Of a stretch of DNA of 64,000 bases, positions 22,449 to 33,790 are shown in pieces. Origin of the DNA: Cryptomeria japonica (Eukaryota > Streptophyta > Pinopsida > Cupressales > Cupressaceae); the NCBI RefSeq assembly GCF_030272615.1, contig NC_081414.1, forward strand, positions 764,131,413 to 764,195,412, written 5' to 3'. The notes under the pieces were generated by a model. The model made no database searches. It saw only the letters and a list, made by a program, of their open reading frames with translations, and was not told where the DNA came from. Both the position numbers and the translations under genes were made by a program. The stretch's first letter is position 1, and each line of letters opens with the position of its first letter.

Positions 22449-22756
22449 TGTTGAGACGACGGACTGGTCCAAGAGGGGCCAGTAGCTCAATGGTAGAGCA
22501 CTCCAGCAGCATATGGAAGGTCCTAGGTTCGAGTCCTAGCTGGTCCATGTCTCAACATGGTATCAGAGCCAAGTCTAGGCTAGGAGCCCCAAGCACACGA
22601 GAGGTGTGGCTTAAGGGGGGGTGTTAGTGTTGGAAATAAGCCACACCCGGACCGACGATGGACTGGTCCAAGAGGGGCCAATAGCTCAATGGTAGAGCAC
22701 TCCAGCAGCGTATGGAAGGTCCTAGGTTCGAGTCCTAGCTAGTCCATGTCTCAACA
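22449..22756 (+). mobile_element. TRIM/SMART-type miniature LTR element with tRNA-like LTRs
   Basis: A 308 bp element. The 5' LTR (22449-22557) is followed directly by the primer site TGGTATCAGAGCC (22558-22570), 40-odd bp of internal sequence, the polypurine tract AAGGGGGGG (22613-22621) and the 3' LTR (22622-22756). Both LTRs start TGTT and end CTCAACA; the 5' copy lacks about 26 bp near its start. The flanks GACAA (22444-22448) and GACAC (22757-22761) form a near-perfect 5 bp duplication. It has no coding capacity and would need enzymes in trans. Both LTRs contain a tRNA-like sequence with intact box A and box B. Confidence 0.85.
22476..22547 (+). ncRNA. tRNA-like sequence in 5' LTR of miniature element
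   Basis: It folds as a tRNA: acceptor GGGCCAG pairs with CTGGTCC (7 bp), the D arm is GCTC-AATGGTA-GAGC, and the T arm is CTAGG-TTCGAGT-CCTAG. Box A TAGCTCAATGG and box B GGTTCGAGTCC fit the Pol III consensus. The anticodon arm is imperfect (CTCCA opposite TGGAA around an 8 nt loop), so no anticodon can be assigned and it is probably not a functional tRNA. A second copy lies in the 3' LTR at about 22675-22746, with small changes but both boxes intact. Confidence 0.75.
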
Positions 22757-22950
22757 GACACCACCACAAGGAGACATGTTCTTGCAGAAAAAGTGTGAGG
22801 CCCACCAGACATTGTTACATAAATGCTCCAAATGCAATAATGGATCACCAGGGTACACATTAGCAAATAAGACATCACCGCATCAAATGAGATGCAACCT
22901 ACACATATAGACGAAGCAATTATTGTGAAGAGGATAAACATTGAACATAA
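22757..22950. other. No gene seen
   Basis: Short noncoding stretch between the miniature element and the following tandem duplication. Confidence 0.4.
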
Positions 22951-23467
22951 GGCAAAGGATCTAACAATTAGTAGAGAAGAGGAGAGAATCTACAATATAG
23001 CACATCATGCACACAAAGAAGGTTTGAATAAGAGTTTGAATAATGTGCACTAGCAATAAGGTAGTGACATGTAACAAGATAGAAAACAATAGAAGAGAGC
23101 AATAAAGAGCACATGACAACTAGGAGATAAAACCAAAGGGAGTAATGAAGCAAAAGGCATCAAATGGTAGTGAAGATTAATGTGAGCTATTGTAACAAGT
23201 GTTAAGTGGCAAAGGATCTAACCAATTAGTAAAGAGGAGAAAATCTACAAATATAGCACCTCATGCACAAAAAGAAGGTTAGCACTAGGAGTTTGGCTGA
23301 TGTGCACTACCAATAAGGTAGTGACATGTAACAAGATAGAAGATTAGATAGTTGAAGAGAGCAGTGTAGAGCACATGACAACTAAAAGCTAAAACCAAAG
23401 GGAGCAATGAAGCAAAGAGCATCAAATGGTAATGAAGATTAACGTGAGCTATTGCAACAAGTGTTAG
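22951..23467. repeat. Tandem duplication, two ~258 bp units
   Basis: Units 22951-23207 and 23208-23467 begin GGCAAAGGATCTAAC and end AACAAGTGTTA. They share GGTAGTGACATGTAACAAGA and GAAGATTAA.GTGAGCTATTG. Small indels separate them. Noncoding. Confidence 0.8.
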
Positions 23468-24341
23468 GGAACTAAGCACATGTCATTAGTCATAGGAAGT
23501 GGGCTATGGGCAATCACCATTGAGTTAAACCATAAAGCACATGGGATTAAGACATGCTTAAAATATGACACTGGGTGCAAAGGTAATATGAATCTAGGCC
23601 AAAAGGCTTAATGAGTTTGCAGAAGCCAATATGATAAAAATATAAGACTCAACCCAAGGCATGGAACAATAACCAACACAAGTAAATAGGGCCAACCACA
23701 AAAATGAGCACAACCAAGAAACATTTGGCATTAAGATCAAGCTCGATGCATCAACTCAAACGGGCCCACCAAGTCAAGTGCAATGGGCCCACTGCCTTAA
23801 CATGAAGATGAACATATAGGGCACAATTCATACACATAGCACTTGTATACTAGGTTATATAGAAACATGGCTTACTCATGATTGGATAGATGCACAAACC
23901 CAAACCCTAATGGATGATAACTACAATTGGGAATCAATAGAGTGTTGCCACATCACAAGGGAGGATAAAATTTTGCAAAATATGAGATGGGTGCCAACGA
24001 AGCGTATGATGAGGCCAAAAATGATTTCAATGCTCATTACCAACCACCACAAGTCACATGGCATATTCAAAAAATCCTTGAAATTAGAGCTACTAAAGTA
24101 AGTGTAACAACACAAATTTTATGTAGCTCTTAAACTTAGTATTCTTTGTTTTTTGTTTTATTCTATAGGTTGTTTCTAGTGTCCCCTTTTGGATTTATAC
24201 CTAACTTTTGCCCAAAATAACAATTCCAACAATACACTTCATTTACAAATAGTATTCTATGAATAAATTACATAATAGCAACTAAACTTAAGAGAATTGT
24301 AATTAATTTACACCAAGCATTATGATCATAAATAATCCCTA
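23468..24341. other. No gene seen
   Basis: AT-rich sequence. Short opposing frames near 23910-24115 are mirror frames of each other without family features. Confidence 0.45.
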
Positions 24342-24626
24342 TTGAAAACAAAATATCCTATAATTCATATGGATCCATTTCATAGCTTAATTCCATCAGC
24401 CAACTATATTAGGAATGCAAAGAGAAAGCATGATAGAGCTTTGGGAGATATTCCTCCTCAACTAAGCCTAACGGCATGGAATGAGCCTTTGAGTCTTTCA
24501 GACCCTTGGCCCACAAGAAATTCAATTTGGGGTGGGGTACTTGATGAGAGAACCGGTACTGCTGCATCTCCTTACCGAACGTTTCAAATTGATTCCAAAT
24601 ATGATTGCTTGGTGGGAATCGAATGA
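24342..24626 (+). CDS. Unrecognised 94-codon open frame
   Basis: The C-terminal two thirds reads like real protein (LSLTAWNEPLSLSDPWPTRN, then ERTGTAASPYRTFQIDSKYD) and is richer in W, P and G than random AT-rich DNA would give. I do not recognise a family. It could be an exon or a gene fragment carried by a transposon; no partner exon, promoter or splice pattern is evident. It lies about 560 bp upstream of the hAT transposase remains. Confidence 0.25.
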   Translation: MKTKYPIIHMDPFHSLIPSANYIRNAKRKHDRALGDIPPQLSLTAWNEPLSLSDPWPTRNSIWGGVLDERTGTAASPYRTFQIDSKYDCLVGIE

Positions 24627-25189
24627 TTACTAATCTTATAATTCTTGATAGATTGGCAAGTTAATTAAATAAATAAATTATAGCTTCCTAACAGGTTCAT
24701 AATAATAAATAAATAGTAAATACAATCATGTTGCATACCAATCACTTTTATAAATGTTATAGACTATTGTATTTCCTCTGTATTATAATAAGAATCTGAA
24801 TTGATCAATTGATGTCCACAATTGGATTGGTATCCCCCCTTCATATCTTCCATGGTGGGATGAATACACAACCTTTATTACCATCACAACCTTAACAAAG
24901 GGTGCATCACTTCAGTCGCTGCCCTAACACATTTCACTGAGTCAGCTCTTTTGTAAATAGCTCCATTTTATCCTAGTCAGCCTCTGAACATCAGTCATGT
25001 TGTCGCATAGGATGAATAATTATGTGTCGTGCTTCTAATCATTATTCAGGCTAGCGCCTAGGAATAATAATTCTAAGTCGGCCTCCTAAATGATATTTAT
25101 GTTGTCACCTAGGATTATTATAATTGAGGTTGTGACTTGTTTTGTGTGCAATGTCTTATGGCAGGGGCATGACGTTCATGAGACCCATT
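24627..25189. other. No gene seen
   Basis: AT-rich DNA. Parts of 24900-25140 repeat a loose phrase (variants of CCTAGGAATAATAATT and TCAGCCTC/TCGGCCTC), without coding signal. Confidence 0.4.
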
Positions 25190-26303
25190 TCATCTCCAAC
25201 AAAATTGTCTTGAGATGACTTGTAAAGGTTCAACAAGCAATTCTTAACATGGTCATCAACCAATTTCGGTTCATATGAAGGCAATCCAACTTTAGGGAGG
25301 GCAACAAGTATAAAGCAAATAATCTTAGATGCCACTTGTAAGGATTGTGTGAAATATCTTGTTAGTTTCACCAAGCCTGCTTACAGCATAATTCATTAAT
25401 CTGACATGGATAAACCTTGTTTGGAAGAGATATATGACGGCATCGACTCAATGATTGAAAAGACAAAAACCATCACACATGAAAAAGAGCAAAATCCTAC
25501 AAAAAATTTCTTCAAATAGGTGCAAACGATTATTTTTGAGAGAGGAAAAAAAATGACCACACCTATCTTCTTACTTGTTCATTGTGTCCAAAATAGTATA
25601 GTGTTGAGATCATTTTTGTTTCAACAAGGATTGCACCATGTAGAGGTTTTGATGTCAACATAGCGTACAAGGCAACATTTTGTAGACTTTTCCTTGACCT
25701 TGATTTGCAAAAAGTAATTAAAAATGAGTTTATTGATTTTGTTCACGCCAATGGTCAAAGTATTGAAGCTATTTGTGACAATTTAAAGATTAATATTCAC
25801 AATTGGTAGTATTTCCATGGCCAAGCATTCTTTATCACAAATAAGTTTTTTAATTTGGTTTTGCAAAAAGAAAACACTTCAAAAAATTTCAAGTTTGAAT
25901 CTTCATTCATAATTTTAAATTTTATATAACTTACTAATTCTGCCTCAATAGGTTTGTGTACATGTAAACAGAATTGAAGCACATATTCTTTCATCCATTC
26001 AATAAAATGCAATCAATAGCACTCAAGAAAGGGAAATTTAATGCACGTTCATCCCAACTTGCACCGCCTTTCACACAAACAAAATGATTACAAGAAAGGG
26101 GACACATATATATGTGGGATATGGAACAAAAGCATATTAACTTGGATGTTTCCACTTCCCAACATGCAGCATTTGATGAGCCAAATAGAAAGGATACTTT
26201 TAGTGCTAGTGTCAATGGCACTACTTGTTCTTCTAATCTGCCTACATTACCTAATAACAGTGATGATGATCTTTTTAAAGACCCACATAACTCTAATTGT
26301 TGA
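25190..26303 (+). pseudogene. hAT/DUF659-type transposase, C-terminal remains
   Basis: Reading across stops and frame changes gives a recognisable hAT series: LVSFTKPAYSIIH, DMDKPCLEEIYDGIDSMIEK and KKMTTPIFLLVH at 25340-25600; NWWYFHGQ-like near 25800 (the codon before YFHGQ is now a stop); YSFIHSIKCN, then HPNLHRLSHK and a MWDMEQ tail between 25980 and 26130. These correspond to the DUF659/hAT C-terminal dimerisation region, in the right order on one strand. The N-terminal zinc finger and first catalytic acidic residues were not found, and a gap around 25850-25960 is poorly preserved. It is clearly non-functional. Confidence 0.78.
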
Positions 26304-28375
26304 CACTATTATTTTAACATTGAAGAAAGTATTTAGTATAACATTCAAGATTCACTAGTTAGTATTAAAGAAGTATTCTTAATTTTTAGGATGCTTTTGT
26401 TTATTATGTATGGTTACATTATTCTAAGCTTAATTCCTTTTTTTGGGCTACAAATTTGTATATATTTATGAAAAAAAAAATTTGCCTTTTTGAATAGACA
26501 AACCCAACCCCATAAAAATTTTGCTGAATCCACATACATAAACCCATATGCGAACCAGCAACATTGGCAAAATCCTCTAGTAGGCTTGAACAAGAAAGTC
26601 TCTCTCAGCCCTGATCTTGAAAAAAAAAAACCTCTGATTTGGGTTGTGATTTGAACCTAAAAATACCTTTATCTTCCATTTTAGAAGTGAAGAGTGTCAT
26701 AGTTTTTACTTAGAAACAAAAATACAAGGTTATGGTTGTAATTGTGTTCATTTTGCATTAATGAGAATCGTGAGACACGGATGAGTTATAATACATTATA
26801 CGCTCCAAAAGTTTGGAAAAGAGTATAGAAGGTTGCGTAAAGCTCAACGCAATGGATAAGGCTTTGGAAAGTGGGTAAAAGGTGTAAAACTTAAAGCAAT
26901 GGATTAAATTCACGGTTCCTCTTCCTACTAATAAATTTAGTAAATGCTTGTATTTATAATCAAATACAGATTAAAACATGCCAGTAGTGCAATAACCAGT
27001 TATGGAGTTCCTCTTGAAAGATTAAAAAATCACAAGGGTGAAATCCCACAAGACTTTAAAAATCTAGAAAACAAATAATAAAGGCGCGGCCATGAGAAAG
27101 ACCAGAAGGCAGAAATATTTTTATCATTCAAAATAAAACTAAAATTAAAGAATTAAAGCAACAACACTATTATCCGAACCTCAATAAATGCTTGTATCCA
27201 TCAAACAGTAAGTACCAGAAGAATACAGATTGTAACGAAAATATCATATACGAAAACAAATTCCAAGGTTTAATACTGGAAAACAAATGACCTTCATATT
27301 ACAGCAGAAAAATTCATAGTACTTCAAGAACCTTCGAAAATAAGCTAATGAATACAGGCCCACCTGCTTTCTTCAGATATCCCTTTCAACACTCGTCCGA
27401 ATCGAATCGAGTCGTCTCTGGTAAAAATAAGGGCTATTTTTTTAACTTATCAAATAGAACTGCACCTATAAATTATCCAGCCCTGTTGTGGGCAAACACA
27501 AACCCTAATTAATAAAAATCTTGAGAACAAATTGCAGTAAAAGTGATATTAGGCTAATGGATTCCTACGCGTCGATAAGAAAGCCACCACTGGAACTTGG
27601 GTTTGCATAGGAGAACGTTTAAAGTAAAACGGTAATGCCCTCTCTTGCATTTTATAAATGTTTGGAGTCCGTCTTCGAATGTGCCCACAAAATAAAATAC
27701 GTCGTGAAAAGTGGAGAAAATAGGGAGAAATCCTTCGGAAACAATTTGCGTGCATTTTGTACTCGAGGTTATATGTGCAAAGGGAAATTTATGGATGGTA
27801 AGGATTAAAATAGGTAAATTTAAAAAATTATTAATGTATATACTACCTAGCATATCTATATTTTTTTTAAAAAAAGCAAGATACGTCAAGATATATCAAA
27901 TTATGAAAGTATTTAATAGTCATATATATGAATAAATATTTTTAAATAATAATAAAGTTTGTATTAATAAATAGATACATAAAACTATAAATAGTATTCA
28001 ATTGTATTTTGTTTGGATAATTTTGAATAAATAATATTAAAATAGAATGACTTTGATCAAATTATTTGTCACAATATAAGTCATTAATAAAAGTAAAAAT
28101 TAGGGAAAATAAAAGATATTGGAACAAAATTTCAATTGTTTTTTATATTAAGAAGCAGCAAAACATGGTTGTTGTTACTATAAACAACAACCTAAAGGAT
28201 GTAAAGTTAATAATGAAAAATAGTAGCTACAAAAAGATATATTACATCAATTATCTTCTAAAAACTTTATCTATTTTCTTTGGCCTTTCATTTTGCAAGT
28301 TGTCTACCAATTTTCATTTTTTTGTAACACTCATGTGAATGTTGGCATTATTCTGAGGCCTTCTAGATATTTTAC
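26304..28375. other. No supported gene
   Basis: AT-rich sequence between the hAT and Helitron remains. Opposing frames at 27549-27935 look accidental. A promoter-like AAACCCTAATTAATAAA lies near 27500, but I cannot tie it to a gene. Confidence 0.45.
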
Positions 28376-30900
28376 TCAAGACACTACCACAAATATCAAT
28401 CTTGTTCTTTTAGGTGGTCCTATATCAATTGTGGCTTTTGATAGAGTCAACCTCTGAGATTTATGTATAGTCCATGACCATGTCAATCTCAATGGTAATT
28501 GAAATGTCTTGCCCCTATGTGTTGGTGTTATTGGAATTATATTTGGATGATGATCTGCAAATGGTATTCCTATATAATTGTCAAATTCAACCATGACATA
28601 TGATGGTGGTTCAGGTGGAGAACTTCCTGGTTTATAAATAATCTTTCTAACATATCCCATAGCTCCATTTACAAGTCATTCTCGTATCCAAAGATTTGAA
28701 GTCAACATCACCCTTGAATTCTTAATGATCAACATTTCTAGATCAAGTTCATCATTTGAAAAATCTTCTGGTTGATGTACACTTCCTACTTTTGTTGCAA
28801 GACTACGAGCAACAGGATGTTTCAATGTATATAGCATTTTTTTGTTATGATTATGAGAATTTTCATTTGTGGAGAACAAATGGGCAATATTGTCAAACTC
28901 AACATTAGTTGTAGCATCCATGTTAATAGGGGTTCTTGTCATAAGTAATCTTTACTCATCAATTTATGGATTTGCATCTCTTAGATTTGTCAAAACTTGA
29001 TGAAACTTTTGTTGTTGATTGTTTTGTCTATCTTGTCTGAATATTTTATCTGATGTAACCATATTTTGAATTCTTGCCACAATAACTTTGCCCATTTATT
29101 GATGGCATATGTTAGTTTATCATTTATTGGGGGCAATTGGCCCAAATCTTCAACCAAAATTATAGATATACCTAAAAGAGGACTAACAAAAAATATTTTG
29201 AAGTTATGTAATAAAATTATAAAAATTTCGTAGATATGAATTATAATAAATATAATATAAAATAGTTGTCTTGATTAGTCATAATGAAAGTTCAATCTCC
29301 AAAGCTTGTGTGTGCATTTTATGGGAATCCTTGTTGGAGTCGAGAATCTATATTTTCGAACATGTTTTGACCAATGAAGCTCATTTCATTGATCAAAATG
29401 TATTTGATATGTGCCATATCTTCTTGAAAGCTTGTAAGTTTTGTTCCTTCTAGCTAAGAGAAGTCTCATATTGGGATTCTCAATTTTGAATGAACTGTAG
29501 AGGCTCCTATATTGAATGTTGCAACTTTTGTTGGTGCAAGTAATAGAAGGGGAGAATGACTTGGTATTGCCTCATTTTCGAGGGCTTAACTAATGGCACC
29601 AATTAGATTCAACTTTTCTGATCATGTTGTTCCTTGTACTCTTCACCTTGATATTCATGAGACCAATCTGTATGTCTATCAATGTCTTTTCTTCTCAACA
29701 TATCTATTTCAAAAACTTGTATATTTTAACTTTGATGCAACGTAGATAAAATTTCCCATTCATGCTCTATGGTATTTATTTGAACAGATTCATTGTCTTC
29801 AATTTCAGAATCATTAGTATTTTCCACATTTTCTTCGGCCATTGTTTGTTCCACGTGTCAAGTATTATAGTTGAATGACTCTCACTTTGATATTATGGAG
29901 TCATGATCATGACCAGTATCTCTTTCTATGTCATGAAATGGCTTGTACAACAATAACTTTGAAAAATAAAAGTCAATCTATTTATCTGAGTCACGTGGAG
30001 GAATGGATAAACTTAGGGATAATTCTAACAATAGAAGCACTTTGCCTTGGCTCCCATTTGTTGTCTATTTTCGTTTGGGATTACAAATCCATGATCTAGT
30101 TGTATCAATCAATGAGACGTGTTCCATATAAGGAGGCCTTGTTTTATATCCATCAATGAGAGATATTGATTATTCTTCATCTCTCTCTTCAATATGTACA
30201 AATATAGGTTTAAACACCTCACATAAAACATTTAGATTAATAAAACGTCTATTATTTTCTACTAATGAAAGTTCTAACAACATGTGATATGTTTCTTGAG
30301 CTCCAATGTCTATTTCTATGATTGTCTCAGTTAGAAGCTTTCTATATGCTTTTGCAACTAAATCATCAAGGTTTTCCATGTTTGAAAGACACATCAACAC
30401 TTGGCTATATGTTTATGAGCTTTATTCTTCTTTTGCGGCATACTTTGCAATATAATTAATTACAACATGCTTGGAAATAACAGGTTGCCAATCTATGTTT
30501 TCTCTCCATAATTGCAATATATGATGATTATGTAAATTCATTCTCTCATCATTTCTTGTTGGTTCAATTTTTTTGTCTCTTGTCTTTGTGTCTTCACATA
30601 ATTTGGATCCTTCTAGATTCAACGACCAAGGGGCTTTATACCTGCAATGAATATGAACTCGTATATTTCATTAATTGGCATAATTTTTATATATTTAAAT
30701 ATGTGATTTTTTTTTACTAATTAAATAGTTACCTGCAAACCATCATACCTCCTTTTTTTCCTTAGGCATGCACCCTCCCTACACAATGTGTGTTGTTCCA
30801 AAGTTTGGTATATGTTCATAGTCACACTCAATATTTATCTTGCCTATCGTGTTGTATTTTGTAAACATGGATGTTGATGGTAACTCTGGAATGCCTACAA
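28376..30900 (-). pseudogene. Helitron Rep/PIF1-helicase remains
   Basis: Minus-strand reading gives, in order: an end-of-Rep/linker region (KAPWSLNLEGSKLCED, then ISKHVVINYIAKYAAKEE, 30660-30422); the region typed by AYRKLLTETIIEIDIGAQE (30400-30170); helicase pieces LAPTKVATFNIGASTVHSKL (about 29550-29480), HIKYILINEMSFIGQ (motif II, D changed to N) and VEDLGQLPPI (motif III, about 29110-29140); KNSRVMLTSNLW (about 28690-28730); and LPLRLTWSWTIHKSQRLTL at 28440-28500. These match plant Helitron helicases. Many stops and shifts make it dead. The Rep nuclease and Helitron termini were not identified. Confidence 0.85.
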
Positions 30901-31020
30901 CTGAAAATACAAACGAATGTATTAGTCGTATCGTCAAGTATAAGTAGTTTATGTGATACATTAGATATATATGAAAATGTTTATGTACATGCCTGCATAT
31001 TTTGTTGGTGTGGATCATGT

Positions 31021-32603
31021 TTAATTTAATTTAATTTAAGTTAGTTAAGTTGTTTTATTTGATTTTTTAATTTTTATACAATTTTAAAATTTTAATTAAC
31101 TTCAATTTAACTATGTTTAAACTGCTTAATTTTAATTAATTTTAATTATTTGATTTAATTTATTAATTTATATCATGCGTGTAAAGAAACTTAACTTTAG
31201 TTTCTTCTTTTTCTAAAGAAAGAAAACTATTTAATTTAATTTAATTTTAGTTATTTAATTTTTTATTTTTATTTTTATTTGTGATTTTTGATCGGTAAGA
31301 GGTCGAGGCCAAGAATTTTATTAATTATTTAAAATTTTACATTACTCCACTCGTGTGGGCGCCGGTAGGAAAGAGTGGAGGTGATAAAACCTCCGGCCTT
31401 GCCCGGGACCATAGTCCAGCTAGTCTTATCTCAATATACAATAGTATCATATTTTTAATACATCAGCACCCCGGGCCAGGGTGATCAGGAGAGAGGGTAG
31501 GGTATTTCTGTTTTACCCCTCCCTTACAAGCCCTTGTTTACAAATTTCAATAATCAATTGACCCTCAACTCCCGATGGCATAGTTCTGAAGTTGTTCTTT
31601 GTTGTGTATAGTATCCCTTAATTGCCCGAGATATATTTGTTTGGCCAGCATGGTTAGTTTCTCACACACTTGGCAAATTTGTTAGTACCAAACAGTCCAT
31701 AAAATATCCTCAATGAGATATTATCAGTAAAGCTCAAAAGTAACCATAATAAAATATCTTGTGAAACCTATCCTAGCAGATCATGAATATAGAGATTAGA
31801 AACTTTAAACTGAATTGGGTTTCCCGATTCATTTATCTTAAGCCCAAACTTGATCGTCCCATGACCCATCAGAACAAAAAATCTCCAATTTACCAACTCT
31901 TGTTTATGCTCCTGAATGCAGTCCTTAGTGAAGGATGTGATCCAGGCTACACTAACAAGAGTAGGTGAATGAAATTCGATCATTCCTCCTCCCTTCCCTG
32001 TAGATTTATAAAAGAAAGACAGAATCTATGAGTAATCAAGGCTGGATAAATTCTCTGTCCAAGCCCTGAAATTTTGCATGTTAGCCATATTTAATCCAAA
32101 GTCTTCAGATATGACATACGGGTATCAAATATAGAAGAATTCAGCTAATGGCATTAGGGTGTTTCAACCGATGATTAGTATTCTAAAATAAGCCAGTATT
32201 ACCCATCCTAAAATAATTACCCTCAATATGAATAAATACCAATAAATGCATGCATCCAGATGCTTTTAATCTAAAGTATATATTCAAATTGCTAGGTATC
32301 CAAAACAGAAAGCTAGTATCTGTCTATATAAACATATAATCCATCATGCCTATTTAATCTTCGTGACTTTTTAAGATTGACCATTAAAATTGACTAATAT
32401 AGTGTCCCATAGGTCACTTAATACTAGTTACTATCTTTACCCCAATTTTTGTTAACTAAAGATAAACCCCTATTTTACTAGATATAGTAATCTACTTGAA
32501 TTACCAATATAATCCTAATATTAAGTGACAAGATTATCCCCTACAGATATCCCTGATTTCCTATCAAAAATGGTCTCATGCATACAATGAGGGCCAAGCC
32601 TAT
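31021..32603. other. Low-coding DNA with possible LINE 3' tail
   Basis: 31021-31280 is almost pure A/T. From about 31530 down to 31285 the minus strand reads like a LINE 3' end: a GC-richer stretch, then GCCTCGACCTCTTACCGATC followed by an A-rich tail. That assignment rests on general resemblance only. A 71-codon minus frame (31983-31768) has protein-like composition but no family signature. Confidence 0.35.
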
Positions 32604-33182
32604 TCACTCCGACCCCGAAGGAGAGGTAGAAGCTTTCTCCTCATCCAGAACCAGGCCTTCAGCCTTGAGGAAGTCCTCGAACCAGGCTGCAATTGGAGGG
32701 TGTCGCACATGAAACAAGTAGAGCAGAAAGTTAACGTTTCTATTGATTGCCTTAATCCTTTCCCTGGTGAAAGGCTCACCATCCGTGGAGATGTTAGGGA
32801 ATCTAGGGACTGGCCTATTGTTTCGAATGAGAACGTCATAGTGTTGCAGTCGAGGGATAGTCCATTCATTGTCAATGTTGACTAAGATCCGTTCCAAATC
32901 GCCCAATATAGAGGCAATAAAGACCTCTTTGCATAGAGCACTTGTATCTTCACGATTTTTGGATGAAGTAACCGTCACAATGAGAAACATGGCGGCCACA
33001 TCCGTGTTTTCCCTGGTTCTGTCGGAGTTTGTGGGAAAATCTGGGCCCAAGATGCTCTCAACCGCATCAATCACTAAGGTATGGGGAAGTCGTATGATAC
33101 GCTTTAGGCGATCTCTGGTAATAGCCCCTTCAAAAGCCATTTGCCTCTTCGTGCTGCGTAGTTTGATCGGAGTGTCCATCAC
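32604..33182 (-). CDS. Unrecognised 192-residue protein
   Basis: An uninterrupted minus frame of 192 codons, beginning MMDTPIKLRSTKRQMAFEGA and ending in an acidic serine-rich tail. It has balanced amino-acid composition, few low-complexity stretches, and a mix of hydrophobic helices and charged residues. I see no signal peptide, membrane segment or known motif. It lies 600 bp downstream of another unrecognised frame on the same strand, so the two may be exons or genes of one unit. The length is unusual for chance in this AT-rich setting. Confidence 0.4.
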   Translation of the reverse strand: MMDTPIKLRSTKRQMAFEGAITRDRLKRIIRLPHTLVIDAVESILGPDFPTNSDRTRENTDVAAMFLIVTVTSSKNREDTSALCKEVFIASILGDLERILVNIDNEWTIPRLQHYDVLIRNNRPVPRFPNISTDGEPFTRERIKAINRNVNFLLYLFHVRHPPIAAWFEDFLKAEGLVLDEEKASTSPSGSE

Positions 33183-33790
33183 CAGTTTACTTTAATTCTG
33201 GCTCTCTGATGGATTATAGAACTTCTTAGAATTAGCTAAAGCTTGGTTAATAGCCGAATGGGTTATTGATGTGAAAGAAATGAGTCTGCTTATTCTTTCA
33301 AGATACACACGAGCCCTAACTCACTTTGGATAAATCTAATTGGCAAAGAAAAGGTGCATATCTTTTAATGATGCGTCGTCTGTAGGAAATCCCATTGAGG
33401 AGCCATGATTAATTTTGGCAGATGATCAAACGGGTACGCCACACACCGCAGCTCTAACTTGTCATAATGATCAGGATTACGTGGGGATCCTATATGCTTT
33501 GATATTCAAGTGCTTATCCGGGGTTCATTATTATGGAGTTGTTGTGTTTAGATATGAGTGCCATCGTTTGTTGAGTTAGAATCATCCTCTGATTCAAGAG
33601 ATGAAGGACATATAAGCCTAAGGGCTTGTTGCTTCTCAAGTCTTGATGAAGATTTAATTAATTTCCAGTTTAAGGTAAAATGTACTATAGGTATGCTTAT
33701 GGATTTGACAGTGTAGGCTTTAAACATGAAAATGAGTACTAATAATTGTTATTGGCTTCGGGTTGAGGGAATGAATAACAAAAACGCATT
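33183..33790. other. Gap between two unrecognised frames
   Basis: AT-rich sequence with no coding signal. It could be an intron or spacer if the two flanking minus-strand frames belong together; no splice sites were established. Confidence 0.3.

Noticed and set aside
22476-22547. Functional tRNA gene
   Set aside because: Acceptor, D and T arms are good, but the anticodon arm does not close properly around a 7 nt loop, and the sequence lies inside paired LTRs. Treated as tRNA-like.
22345-22548. 67-codon minus frame reading DQLGLEPRTFHMLLECSTIE
   Set aside because: It is the antisense of the tRNA-like sequence in the miniature element's LTR, a familiar artefact in annotations, not a protein.
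27549-27935. Possible host gene near an AAACCCTAA-type sequence
   Set aside because: Opposing frames of similar length overlap, no domain is seen, and no splice or start context supports a gene.
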